DNA of 64,000 bases from Ligustrum vulgare (GCA_963555705.1 OY743171.1:15871352-15935351), one strand, 5' to 3'. Positions 47,946 to 58,781 are shown, counted from the first letter of the stretch. Notes: a model not told the origin generated them from the sequence alone. Program-made: numbers and translations.

Positions 47946-48471
47946 TGTAAGGATTTAAGACTCAGAATCAAATCACAAAGAACAAGAACAAGTATTAACC
48001 ACAAATAATCAAAACACTTTATTCAGAAACCATAAAAATTACAGAAACAAATCCAAAACCCAGAAATATACATAAAACTTCCAGAAATCAAAGAACTCGT
48101 ACAAAGAACCACAAAGATCAACTGAGTTGCAGAAAATTCTACCAAAACTCATAAAAATGTATACTGATTATCAGAAAATCAGTATCAACCACTATCACTA
48201 AGAATATACAAACAATATCTAAGAATTTCTGGAAGAAGTATGAAGAAATATGAAAGATCGGATGAGGCGATGAAAAATCGCCTACACAGAGAGAGAGTAT
48301 TAGGGTTTGAGTGAAAAGGAAGCGTCTGGATCAGAATGGATGCAGTCAGAACGTCTCCTTTCCTTTTGATTACAAATGGACGGCTCAGATTCATCAGATC
48401 AATGGCTGAGATGAGTCCGGACCAGGTTATAAAGGTCCGACTGAAGTGTAATGGTCCGACTGAAGTGTAAT
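47946..48471 (-). repeat. Element F 5' LTR, part 1 (interrupted by element B)
   Basis: Matches 42013-42540. The remaining 110 bp lie at 58667-58776 after element B and its GTAAT duplication. Confidence 0.92.
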
Positions 48472-51400
48472 TGTAGCGCCCCGAGTTCCGTATACCCGAT
48501 TCACTACGTCATTTTCTGTCTAAATTTTTCGAATAATATTTTTGCGGAAGAAATAATTGAAATTCATTTTTGGCAACATTAAATAAACTGTAATGGCCGC
48601 TAAAATTGAAAACATTTATGAAACCATTTGAAATAGTAAATCGAACCATTAATATTGTAAAGAAATTGCCAATATCATAATTTCTCAAATAAATGAACTT
48701 CTCTAAATTATTCGATTGTTTGGAAAATACGGAAATCATTAACGTCAAACTTTCAACCGTTCAACGATTATTGCCACCATCATTCATCGCTCGCCACCGT
48801 CTCCGCAATCTGCAAAACTGTTAAAAAGTAGGGTGAGTATTTCATGGGGGAAATACTCAGTAGACTCATCGCGAATTAATTTAATTTATAAGATGATTAA
48901 ACACATAAATCCCGGCTCTTTATAAAACGGGCATTGATAGAGCTTCTTTATAAAATTGCTCTTGATAAAACTCATATTGTGCATTACAGCACGGGACATA
49001 TTTTGCAAATCATAGGCTCTTTGAAAACAGCTCTTTGAAAACCATATACTTATAAAAACATTTTAATTATGCCAAGCATAATTTCTTTTGAAAGCATAAC
49101 ATAAGATAGGATTGAAATCCTCATAAACATAAATAGACACAAGAACTTTACCGAACTTAGGTGGCAAGAATTCTTATGCAGTAAAATCATAATAACAGTA
49201 AGTTTTCATCATAACATAGGATAAGATCGAAATCCTCATAAATATAAGAATTTTACCGAACTTAGGTGGTAAGAATTCTTATGTAGTAAGTATACCAAGC
49301 ATAATTTTCTGAAATTCATAGGGATCAATTGCATCATAACATAAGATAGGATCGAAATCCTCATAAACATATGCGACAGGAATTTTACCGAACTTAGGTG
49401 GTAAATCCTCATAAACATATGGAAAGATAGGAATTTTACCGAACTTCGTGGCAAATCCTCATAAACATAGGAGACACAAGAATGTTACCGAACTTAGGTG
49501 GCAAGAATTCTTATGTGTAGCGCTACTAAAACTCCGGTCCCCTTAACATATCATAACTTATCATATGGGACCCAAAACAATCTTGGTAGATTGATTTCAT
49601 AGCAATGATCCAAAAAAACATTTTCGTGAAGCATAGGGTATACTTACTTTTCGTAAAAACATAAAGTATATTTTCTTTTCATAAAAACATACTTACTTTT
49701 CATAACAACATAAGGTATATTTACCTTTCATAAAAACATACTTGTTTTTCTTAAAAATTGACTTTCACAAGTCACATGACATTCATATGAAATCATAATT
49801 TAAATCAATTAATAAGTGCGAGTCTACCTCAAATCCGACGAGTGCAAAGTTGAGCGGGAATGACTTCTTTAAATTCTCCGTACGCTTCGTCTTAGCCAAT
49901 AAGTCACTTTAGTATATCGAATATATAGTTCAAAATGATAAATTATAATTTGAGGACTAAAATTGATGTTTTGAAAGTTGAGGGACTAAAATGAATACTT
50001 TTGAAAGTTCAGGGACTAAAATAGATACTTTGAAAGTTGAGGGACTAAAATGTAAATCTTTTTAAAACTTGGGCTTAAAAGTAAATCAGCAGGGACTGAA
50101 ATAATAGATTTTAAAAATGAAGGGCTGATTAAGACTCATTTAAAACTTAAGGGCTGAAATTAAAAAGATTTAAAGCTGAAAGGACTGAATTGAAACAAAT
50201 TAAAACTTCAGGACTAAAGTTGCAAATTTCCGAAAGTTTATAATATTTAAAATAATCAGATTCTCATTTCTCTCTCTCACTTTACTGTCTCTCGAAATCG
50301 AACCAGAGAGAAGAAAGTTGCGATCCACGTCGCTGGCGGCAATTTGCCGGTGAAATGCCCTGGTCGAGCGGCGGCGGTCAGAGTATGGTGCGAGTGTGAG
50401 GAAAATAGAGATGTTTTGGGTGGTTGGACGTGCAAAACCGAGGCAAATAACGAGGTTGTTGTTTGGTGATTGCCCGACGATACTCCATTCAAAATAGGTT
50501 AGTGACTGAGGTGTGTATCTGGGTTTCACTTAATTCTTGTTTTGGTTTTGATTTGGGTTCGATTTGAGCTGGTTGGAGGTGGCTGATTCGAAAATGGGTG
50601 ATGAGTTGGTGGTGGTTGAAATGGTGAAGAAGGTAGCGATGGCATTGGGTGTTGACTCGTGGCTGCAAGCGGCGGCTGTAGTGTTTGGCAGCTAGTTGAT
50701 GGTCGGCGAACTGGTGGTGAAAGGGCCGTAAATGGTTCGACAGTGGTGATGTTCATGATTTTGGCGTTGGCAGTGTTGTGGTTGAAAAATTGAGATGGCT
50801 ATGGTGTATGAAATTTGATTTCTTGTGGTGCAGTGTTAAATTGGATGATGGAGATTCTGCAGTGAGGTTTGGATTGTGATTTCAGACAGTTGGCAGTGAA
50901 TTTCCGGTGGTGATAAATTCTTAGTAGTGAATTGGTGATGGAGGTGATGATCACGCAGAGAGTTGAGATTTGCAGGCGTGCTGGGAATTGAAAATGACAA
51001 AGAAGGCTGGTGGTTAGACTGATGATTCCAAACATGAAGGTGGGATGAAGGTATCTTTAAAGGAGAAAAGAAAGGAAAAGAAGAAGATTAATGGAGAATA
51101 AAAATCATTATGTTTAGTAGACACATGGGGTAGGATTGAATTGTGATAGCTTTGATTAATTGGTAGTGGTGTTCTTTGTTAGGTATAATAATAATAATGA
51201 TGATAGTTTGTATGTGCAGGACGGAAGAATGCAAATTGAGTTTGATGTGGGTGAAGATATTGATTATTCAAATGATGGTGATATAGTGGATTGAAAGTGT
51301 GATAGGTGGAGTTGGTGAGGATGTGATGAGCATGATGAAGAACATATAAAATTAGAGGAAGAGATGTAGATAGTTAGGTATTAAGAAAAGTGGGAAAACA

Positions 51401-51772
51401 TGGGGAATAATTAGTTGGTTTGTTGATGATGATGTTTTTGGACTGAAAATACATTTGAGAATAAATAGATTTTGAGATAAAATCGAATTACGTATTTGGA
51501 CTTGAAATAATTTGAATAAGGAAAATTGAGATATTTTAATAAATTTGGAATTCAAAATGATTTTGAAAATAATACTTTGAATAAATAATTAAAATAACAT
51601 AATTTTAGAAATTCGAATTTTAATTTAAAATCGAACAAATTCGATATTTCTTGACTTGGCTAGACGAATCCGTCGCGGCGTTAATTTCAAAACAATGAGT
51701 GAAATAGTAGCGACACAATTTTCTAAATATTAAAATAATTATAAAATTGCGTAAAAATTCTGGGTCGCTATA
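48472..51772 (-). repeat. Element B 3' LTR
   Basis: 3301 bp. It contains the inverted 'CCGAACTTAGGTGG' repeat set (49140-49510), the 'gggactaaaatgaatac' repeats (49950-50220) and a G-rich strand tract (about 50270-51330), all collinear with LTR C read in reverse. Confidence 0.93.
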
Positions 51773-52504
51773 ATCTTACCCCCTTAAAATAATTTCGTCC
51801 TCGAAATTAAACTTACTTGATCTTATGATTTCTGAATACTTAATCAGAATCTCTTCTTCTTCTTCTCTTATGTAGCATCATTGCTACCATATTTAACCCA
51901 ACCATATTTAACCAACTGGACTCTGACTAAATGCATCACTTTGTTTTCTCAAGAGCATGGACTTTTTCTATAGACATATGTGTCTACTCAAAAATTCTTC
52001 TGAATCAAAATGAAATTTCCCAATCGTATGTGATATTTCACCATATCTTGTAGTATTCATGTAACTTGTCACTTATCATCGTATCATGTGACCTCAAATA
52101 TTCGTATATATCTCTAAAATTTCAACAAATCTTTACTGATATATCATATCATAAAAAAATTTCCTTTCTTCTTATCATCGAATATTTCCAAAATAATCAA
52201 AGAATTACCTGAATATTCTCTCTACGTAATATACCCAATAACATATCAACATAATATCATCAACTTATCTTTCCAATATTTGTAACCCAAAATTCAGTAA
52301 ACAAATATCTCCAAAAACTAAGATTCTATACTTAAATGTCACCATATTTCCTGCAAAGTATTTCTTTCACTTGTATATACGTATGAATTCTGATTCAATA
52401 CGGTACTCATTTTACTTTCCACGTATCATCACATTATACCAAGATTATCATTATTATAACAAAATATCAGTACCCATAATCCAAGAAAAATATTCCAAAT
52501 CTCA
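51773..52504 (-). other. Element B internal 3' region, no gene
   Basis: Begins with the complement of the polypurine tract (ATCTTACCCCCTTAAAATAATTTCGTCCTCGAAATT). It matches, in reverse, 32400-33149 of A and about 16760-17695 of C. Non-coding. Confidence 0.75.
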
Positions 52505-52638
52505 AATCCCATCATCAAATCTTTCTTTTATCAAGAAAGTGAACGGCGCATTACTTCTTGTCTCCTCTTTTCATTAAAATAATCCTGCGCTTTCTTGCTG
52601 GTCACAACATCACGCGGATTCACTCAGATCCTTTACGC

Positions 52639-52648
52639 TTTTAAATAG
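52639..52648 (+). promoter_or_regulatory. A/T-rich TATA-like box before the zinc-finger gene (element B)
   Basis: TTTTAAATAG lies 34-43 bases before the ATG at 52682 and is conserved in A (TTTTAAATAGTTCATGCTGGG). It resembles the CTTTAAATAG box before LOG. The distance to the ATG is short, so a promoter role is only suggested. Confidence 0.35.
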
Positions 52649-52681
52649 TTCATGCTGGGAAGAGGTTAGATTCATCAAACA

Positions 52682-53233
52682 ATGGATATCATCCTTTCTA
52701 ACATTCGCAAGTATTATTCCAATCTTCCTATGAATGATCTGAGAAAGATCTATAGAATAAGACTCGAAAGGTTGAGGTTGCTGATGACTCATGGTATTCC
52801 AGAAGATGTTCGCTGGTTGATCGAAGCAAAGGTTCGACTATCTGGTGAATTACCATCAACATTTCCAAAGCACATGCCTGGTTTAGGCAAAAGCACGTTT
52901 GCAAAGAAACGAAGAGCAAAAAGATTGGGTGGTTGCTACAAATGTGCTCGATGGAACTGTAATACTCGTTGCAAATCAGTAGGATATTCTTCTACTAATC
53001 GGGATGATAAAATCGAATTCATAAAGGGTGGACTGAGTAAGGAGTCTTTGGATGATATTCGACTGACTCTTGAGACGCACCCAAGTGGTTATGTGCAACG
53101 TGAACTTCTCTCCTTATACGCTCAGTTTAACGAGGACAAAAATCGTTATAGTCTCCAAAATATAATAGCAAAAGATCCTGTTTGCCAGTCTGTTTTACAA
53201 AATGAGGCTTCTGGCAGTTCAGCAATGATATAA
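52682..53233 (+). CDS. Carlavirus-NABP-like cysteine-rich zinc-finger protein, carried by element B
   Basis: 183 codons, intact and intronless. The ATG at 52682 is the first in frame here. Cysteines 85, 88, 93 and 97 and the preceding basic stretch (residues 68-82) are unchanged from the A copy. There are 12 amino-acid differences, 29 nucleotides in all by my count. 27 of them fall in the first 112 codons. Retention of length, frame and all four finger cysteines in two diverged carriers argues for a functional protein. In carlaviruses the related protein sits near the genome 3' end and binds nucleic acid; a nuclear or RNA-binding role is inferred here. The gene runs antisense to element B. 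Stop codon TAA at 53231-53233, and 392 bp separate it from LOG. Confidence 0.65.
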   Translation: MDIILSNIRKYYSNLPMNDLRKIYRIRLERLRLLMTHGIPEDVRWLIEAKVRLSGELPSTFPKHMPGLGKSTFAKKRRAKRLGGCYKCARWNCNTRCKSVGYSSTNRDDKIEFIKGGLSKESLDDIRLTLETHPSGYVQRELLSLYAQFNEDKNRYSLQNIIAKDPVCQSVLQNEASGSSAMI

Positions 53234-53298
53234 GGTAAATCTTTTTAAAATATTTTGCTGTTTTCTTTCACGCGTTTTGGAAATAAAAAAAAAAAATA

Positions 53299-53424
53299 TT
53301 TTCCTTTCTCGAGTTTTTGATAAAGCTGGAAATAAATATATTTTCCTTTTCTCGAGGTTTGATAAAGCTGGAAATAAATATATTTTCCTTTTCTCGAGGT
53401 TTGATAAAGCTGGAAATAAATATA
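53299..53424 (+). repeat. Three 42-bp tandem repeats between the two cassette genes (element B)
   Basis: Three head-to-tail units of TTTTCCTTTTCTCGAGGTTTGATAAAGCTGGAAATAAATATA (53299-53340, 53341-53382, 53383-53424); the second and third are identical. Element A has a single unit (about 31567-31608), so the expansion is specific to B. It lies in the LOG promoter region and could alter its activity. Confidence 0.9.
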
Positions 53425-53541
53425 TTTAATCGCCGAAAGGTGACAGCCTCGATACGATAAAAATATTCAAAAGTGGGCTGATTTTGTCAAAAGTAAATCT
53501 TTACTTTTTCAGAATCAATCAAAAACAGTAAATTTTTCCGG

Positions 53542-53551
53542 CTTTAAATAG
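53542..53551 (+). promoter_or_regulatory. TATA-like box upstream of LOG (element B)
   Basis: CTTTAAATAG, 75 bases before the ATG at 53626, identical in the A copy. Its position would allow a 5' UTR of about 45-50 bases (AAATCACATCTTCTTCGTAAG...). Prediction only. Confidence 0.45.
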
Positions 53552-53625
53552 TCAAACATATTTCATAGTTCAGGCATCCCAAAATCACATCTTCTTCGTA
53601 AGTTTTCCTTTCTTTACTATCAAAG

Positions 53626-54279
53626 ATGGAAGCACCAAAACTTCGACAGATCAAAACTATTTGTGTATTTTGTGGATCAAAAGTGGGGAAAGGCTTCGGT
53701 TATCTAGAAGCGGCTGTAGATCTTGGAAAGAAACTGGGGGAAAAAGGTATCACTCTTGTATATGGGGGTGGTAGCAGTGGTCTAATGGGTTGTGTTTCCC
53801 AATCTGCTCTTGCAGAGAAATCAAAAGTAATCGGTGTCATACCTGTCCCTTTGGTAGATGTTGCAGGCAAAACACGAGGGCATGAAGTTCAAACCTTATC
53901 CATCCATGAACGCATAACTTGTATGCTATATGGTTCTGATGCCTTTATAGCCCTGCCCGGAGGTTTTGGTACCTTAGAAGAAATCTTTAACATTACCTCG
54001 TGGGCTCAACTAGATCTCCATACTAAGCCTATTGGGCTTCTGAATGTTAACAATTTCTTTGATGGTTTGTTAACCTTTCTTGATTATGCTGTGGAACAGG
54101 GATTCATCTCTCCATTTTCCAGAAGGCTTCTTATTTCTGCTCCTACTATTGATGAACTACTGGATAAGCTGCAGTCATATATCTCAATACAAGATCCAGC
54201 AGGGGTTAAGATAGATTGGTCGCAAGGAAGGGGAATCAAGCGAAAATGGAGTCCGGTTAATGTAAATTTAACTCTGTGA
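53626..54279 (+). CDS. LOG-like: LOG-type cytokinin riboside 5'-monophosphate phosphoribohydrolase, carried by element B
   Basis: 217 codons, intact and intronless, ending TGA at 54277-54279. Same motifs as the A copy: CVFCGS (13-18), GGGSSGLMG (47-55), Arg96, PGGFGTLEE (111-119) and Glu119. It would convert cytokinin nucleotides to free bases in one step in the cytosol. Compared with A there are about 9 nucleotide differences, 7 silent and 2 replacements (G26 and P210 here). That is the pattern expected under purifying selection, although numbers are small. The residues after about 190 (PAGVKIDWSQGRGIKRKW...) form a basic tail that I do not recognise from classic LOGs. Because element B is young and its LTRs nearly identical, this is a recently mobilised gene copy. 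Confidence 0.9.
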   Translation: MEAPKLRQIKTICVFCGSKVGKGFGYLEAAVDLGKKLGEKGITLVYGGGSSGLMGCVSQSALAEKSKVIGVIPVPLVDVAGKTRGHEVQTLSIHERITCMLYGSDAFIALPGGFGTLEEIFNITSWAQLDLHTKPIGLLNVNNFFDGLLTFLDYAVEQGFISPFSRRLLISAPTIDELLDKLQSYISIQDPAGVKIDWSQGRGIKRKWSPVNVNLTL

Positions 54280-54290
54280 ATCTTAGAATA

Positions 54291-54503
54291 GGTGGGGGTA
54301 GAGTACGGAGTATTCTCACTCTCGAGACACCCCTCCATTTACTAGGATTTCCTTAATGTTTAAATCTTGTGTGTATCTCAAAAGTTCCAGGTGGTAGATT
54401 ACGGAGTATTCTTACTCTCGAAACACACCTCTTTGAAGGTTTCTTTATTTCCTCAAAAGATCAGAGGTGGTAGGATACGGCTACTCCGGAAACACATCTC
54501 TCA
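54291..54503 (+). repeat. Threefold repeat downstream of LOG (element B)
   Basis: Three units starting GGTGG(T/G)AG and containing TACGGAGTATTCT(C/T)ACTCTCGA(G/A)ACACC at 54291-54337, 54390-54434 and 54466-54503 (the third is shorter and changed to TACGGCTACTCCGGAAACAC). It is conserved with element A, so it predates their split. It may shape the 3' UTR. Confidence 0.75.
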
Positions 54504-54599
54504 TTTTGAGGATTATCCCATGCTTCTCTCGTTTGCTTTTGTGTGTTTCATGTATTTCCTTTCCAGTGTGACTCTTGTGTGTTCTCCTTATGAGAAAAT

Positions 54600-54605
54600 A
54601 ATAAA
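54600..54605 (+). terminator. AATAAA poly(A) signal after LOG (element B)
   Basis: AATAAA about 320 bases after the LOG stop codon, conserved in A. Together with the TATA-like boxes it marks the cassette as its own transcription unit. Confidence 0.55.
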
Positions 54606-54645
54606 ATCTCTGCTATCATCTACTAAATCTCGTTTGTGATGTAAA

Positions 54646-55360
54646 TGAACTTGCATGTCTAACCTTAATTCCTTTAGTAGATGCTTATCATATCATGCTC
54701 TTAATTCCAAACGATAAAAATTCTAGGCAGAGTTTCCCTTGTAATTTGGACTTATCCAAACCATAAGCATACTTCATAACTCACAATAATAAATAACTCC
54801 ACATTTAATCACAACGATAAAAAAATATTGAAAACGATTCCAATACTTCAATATCATCAAAATATCTCATAATTCAATTCATAATTCCTCAACATAACAA
54901 TTTCAAATCATATTTTTCAATATCACAATATCACTTCCTTCCATACCTTAATTGGCTCAAAAGACTTCTCATAATTATAAATATATACCATAAATCATAT
55001 TCCCTTATGCTCAACACTCGTTTTCTTTCTTAAAAAAAATTTCTCATAATCATACATTAAAGCATATAAGTTATGACAAAGCATAACAACATCATTATTT
55101 TCGAAAGATACATTCTTATTTCTCATAAATCATAAGTATCCGAAATACTCTTCATTCTTTCTCATAATTCAATAAAATGAGTATTCGAAATACTGAAATA
55201 ACTTTAAACATCATAAACTTCTTTACCTCGGAGTTGGTGGAACGAATGATGGCAGTGGCAATCTTCATCAATAAAATTTTATAATGGAAAATATTTCTTG
55301 AAAATTCTTTTTGAAAATTTTTCCAGTCTACAGAAACGCAGACTAGCTCTGATACCAACT
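54646..55360 (-). other. Element B internal 5' region with primer binding site
   Basis: Matches the internal starts of C (15196-16031) and A in reverse. Ends at the tRNA-iMet site (GCTCTGATACCA, 55346-55357), three bases from the LTR. Non-coding; short open frames only. Confidence 0.8.
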
Positions 55361-58300
55361 TGTAGCGCCCCGAGTTCCGTATACCCGATTCACTACGTCA
55401 TTTTCTGTCTAAATTTTTCGAATAATATTTTTGCGGAAGAAATAATTGAAATTCATTTTTGGCAACATTAAATAAACTGTAATGGCCGCTAAAATTGAAA
55501 ACATTTATGAAACCATTTGAAATAGTAAATCGAACCATTAATATTGTAAAGAAATTGCCAATATCATAATTTCTCAAATAAATGAACTTCTCTAAATTAT
55601 TCGATTGTTTGGAAAATACGGAAATCATTAACGTCAAACTTTCAACCGTTCAACGATTATTGCCACCATCATTCATCGCTCGCCACCGTCTCCGCAATCT
55701 GCAAAACTGTTAAAAAGTAGGGTGAGTATTTCATGGGGGAAATACTCAGTAGACTCATCGCGAATTAATTTAATTTATAAGATGATTAAACACATAAATC
55801 CCGGCTCTTTATAAAACGGGCATTGATAGAGCTTCTTTATAAAACTGCTCTTGATAAAACTCATATTGTGCATTACAGCACGGGACATATTTTGCAAATC
55901 ATAGGCTCTTTGAAAACAGCTCTTTGAAAACCATATACTTATAAAAACATTTTAATTATGCCAAGCATAATTTCTTTTGAAAGCATAACATAAGATAGGA
56001 TTGAAATCCTCATAAACATAAATAGACACAAGAACTTTACCGAACTTAGGTGGCAAGAATTCTTATGCAGTAAAATCATAATAACAGTAAGTTTTCATCA
56101 TAACATAGGATAAGATCGAAATCCTCATAAATATAAGAATTTTACCGAACTTAGGTGGTAAGAATTCTTATGTAGTAAGTATACCAAGCATAATTTTCTG
56201 AAATTCATAGGGATCAATTGCATCATAACATAAGATAGGATCGAAATCCTCATAAACATATGCGACAGGAATTTTACCGAACTTAGGTGGTAAATCCTCA
56301 TAAACATATGGAAAGATAGAAATTTTACCGAACTTCGTGGCAAATCCTCATAAACATAGGAGACACAAGAATGTTACCGAACTTAGGTGGCAAGAATTCT
56401 TATGTGTAGCGCTACTAAAACTCCGGTCCCCTTAACATATCATAACTTATCATATGGGACCCAAAACAATCTTGGTAGATTGATTTCATAGCAATGATCC
56501 AAAAAAACATTTTCGTGAAGCATAGGGTATACTTACTTTTCGTAAAAACATAAAGTATATTTTCTTTTCATAAAAACATACTTACTTTTCATAACAACAT
56601 AAGGTATATTTACCTTTCATAAAAACATACTTGTTTTTCTTAAAAATTGACTTTCACAAGTCACATGACATTCATATGAAATCATAATTTAAATCAATTA
56701 ATAAGTGCGAGTCTACCTCAAATCCGACGAGTGCAAAGTTGAGCGGGAATGACTTCTTTAAATTCTCCGTACGCTTCGTCTTAGCCAATAAGTCACTTTA
56801 GTATATCGAATATATAGTTCAAAATGATAAATTATAATTTGAGGACTAAAATTGATGTTTTGAAAGTTGAGGGACTAAAATGAATACTTTTGAAAGTTCA
56901 GGGACTAAAATAGATACTTTGAAAGTTGAGGGACTAAAATGTAAATCTTTTTAAAACTTGGGCTTAAAAGTAAATCAGCAGGGACTGAAATAATAGATTT
57001 TAAAAATGAAGGGCTGATTAAGACTCATTTAAAACTTAAGGGCTGAAATTAAAAAGATTTAAAGCTGAAAGGACTGAATTGAAACAAATTAAAACTTCAG
57101 GACTAAAGTTGCAAATTTCCGAAAGTTTATAATATTTAAAATAATCAGATTCTCATTTCTCTCTCTCACTTTACTGTCTCTCGAAATCGAACCAGAGAGA
57201 AGAAAGTTGCGATCCACGTCGCTGGCGGCAATTTGCCGGTGAAATGCCCTGGTCGAGCGGCGGCGGTCAGAGTATGGTGCGAGTGTGAGGAAAATAGAGA
57301 TGTTTTGGGTGGTTGGACGTGCAAAACCGAGGCAAATAACGAGGTTGTTGTTTGGTGATTGCCCGACGATACTCCATTCAAAATAGGTTAGTGACTGAGG
57401 TGTGTATCTGGGTTTCACTTAATTCTTGTTTTGGTTTTGATTTGGGTTCGATTTGAGCTGGTTGGAGGTGGCTGATTCGAAAATGGGTGATGAGTTGGTG
57501 GTGGTTGAAATGGTGAAGAAGGTAGCGATGGCATTGGGTGTTGACTCGTGGCTGCAAGCGGCGGCTGTAGTGTTTGGCAGCTAGTTGATGGTCGGCGAAC
57601 TGGTGGTGAAAGGGCCGTAAATGGTTCGACAGTGGTGATGTTCATGATTTTGGCGTTGGCAGTGTTGTGGTTGAAAAATTGAGATGGCTATGGTGTATGA
57701 AATTTGATTTCTTGTGGTGCAGTGTTAAATTGGATGATGGAGATTCTGCAGTGAGGTTTGGATTGTGATTTCAGACAGTTGGCAGTGAATTTCCGGTGGT
57801 GATAAATTCTTAGTAGTGAATTGGTGATGGAGGTGATGATCATGCAGAGAGTTGAGATTTGCAGGCGTGCTGGGAATTGAAAATGACAAAGAAGGCTGGT
57901 GGTTAGACTGATGATTCCAAACATGAAGGTGGGATGAAGGTATCTTTAAAGGAGAAAAGAAAGGAAAAGAAGAAGATTAATGGAGAATAAAAATCATTAT
58001 GTTTAGTAGACACATGGGGTAGGATTGAATTGTGATAGCTTTGATTAATTGGTAGTGGTGTTCTTTGTTAGGTATAATAATAATAATGATGATAGTTTGT
58101 ATGTGCAGGACGGAAGAATGCAAATTGAGTTTGATGTGGGTGAAGATATTGATTATTCAAATGATGGTGATATAGTGGATTGAAAGTGTGATAGGTGGAG
58201 TTGGTGAGGATGTGATGAGCATGATGAAGAACATATAAAATTAGAGGAAGAGATGTAGATAGTTAGGTATTAAGAAAAGTGGGAAAACATGGGGAATAAT

Positions 58301-58661
58301 TAGTTGGTTTGTTGATGATGATGTTTTTGGACTGAAAATACATTTGAGAATAAATAGATTTTGAGATAAAATCGAATTACGTATTTGGACTTGAAATAAT
58401 TTGAATAAGGAAAATTGAGATATTTTAATAAATTTGGAATTCAAAATGATTTTGAAAATAATACTTTGAATAAATAATTAAAATAACATAATTTTAGAAA
58501 TTCGAATTTTAATTTAAAATCGAACAAATTCGATATTTCTTGACTTGGCTAGACGAATCCGTCGCGGCGTTAATTTCAAAACAATGAGTGAAATAGTAGC
58601 GACACAATTTTCTAAATATTAAAATAATTATAAAATTGCGTAAAAATTCTGGGTCGCTATA
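55361..58661 (-). repeat. Element B 5' LTR
   Basis: 3301 bp, matching 48472-51772 with about three substitutions (near 55846, 56321 and 57842). Followed by TSD GTAAT and the rest of the element F LTR. Confidence 0.93.
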
Positions 58662-58666
58662 GTAAT

Positions 58667-58776
58667 GTATCTGGACTTGGGCCTCAGATTAAAATTGTGT
58701 AACATGGGCTCTAAAGTTGGACTGAATATTGGGTTCAATACCGGTTCATTTCCTTAATCAGATCAATTGCCCAACA
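58667..58776 (-). repeat. Element F 5' LTR, part 2
   Basis: Completes the F LTR after B (GTATCTGGACTTGGGCCTCAG...CCCAACA) and is followed by TSD TCTTG. Confidence 0.9.
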
Positions 58777-58781
58777 TCTTG

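Larger units (their letters stand above)
48472..58661 (-). mobile_element. Element B: young non-autonomous LTR retrotransposon carrying the LOG plus zinc-finger cassette
   Basis: Two 3301-bp LTRs (48472-51772 and 55361-58661) differ at about three positions; TSD GTAAT is at 48467-48471 and 58662-58666. On the minus strand the LTRs start TATAGCGACCC and end GGGGCGCTACA, the same family as element C. The primer site (GCTCTGATACCA on plus, 55346-55357) and purine tract (complement at 51773-51788) are present. The internal region (51773-55360, 3588 bp) has no gag or pol. It holds two intact genes on the plus strand, antisense to the element. Near-identical LTRs and a clean TSD mean recent insertion, with enzymes supplied in trans (probably by a Ty3/Tekay-type relative; inference). 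Confidence 0.93.
42013..58776 (-). mobile_element. Element F: Ty1/copia retrotransposon with decayed but readable gag-pol
   Basis: The LTRs are 42013-42661 (649 bp) and 47946-48471 plus 58667-58776 (636 bp, split by element B). Read on the minus strand they start TGTTGGGAAATTGATC or close variant and end CCTTACA. The TSD TCTTG is at 42008-42012 and 58777-58781. A tRNA-iMet primer site is at 47932-47944. The purine tract is the complement of ATCTCCACCTCAATTG (42662 onward). The polyprotein order gag, protease, integrase, RT, RNase H is that of Ty1/copia. The LTRs differ at about 20 positions plus small indels, so it is older than the B inserted in it. Confidence 0.93.
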
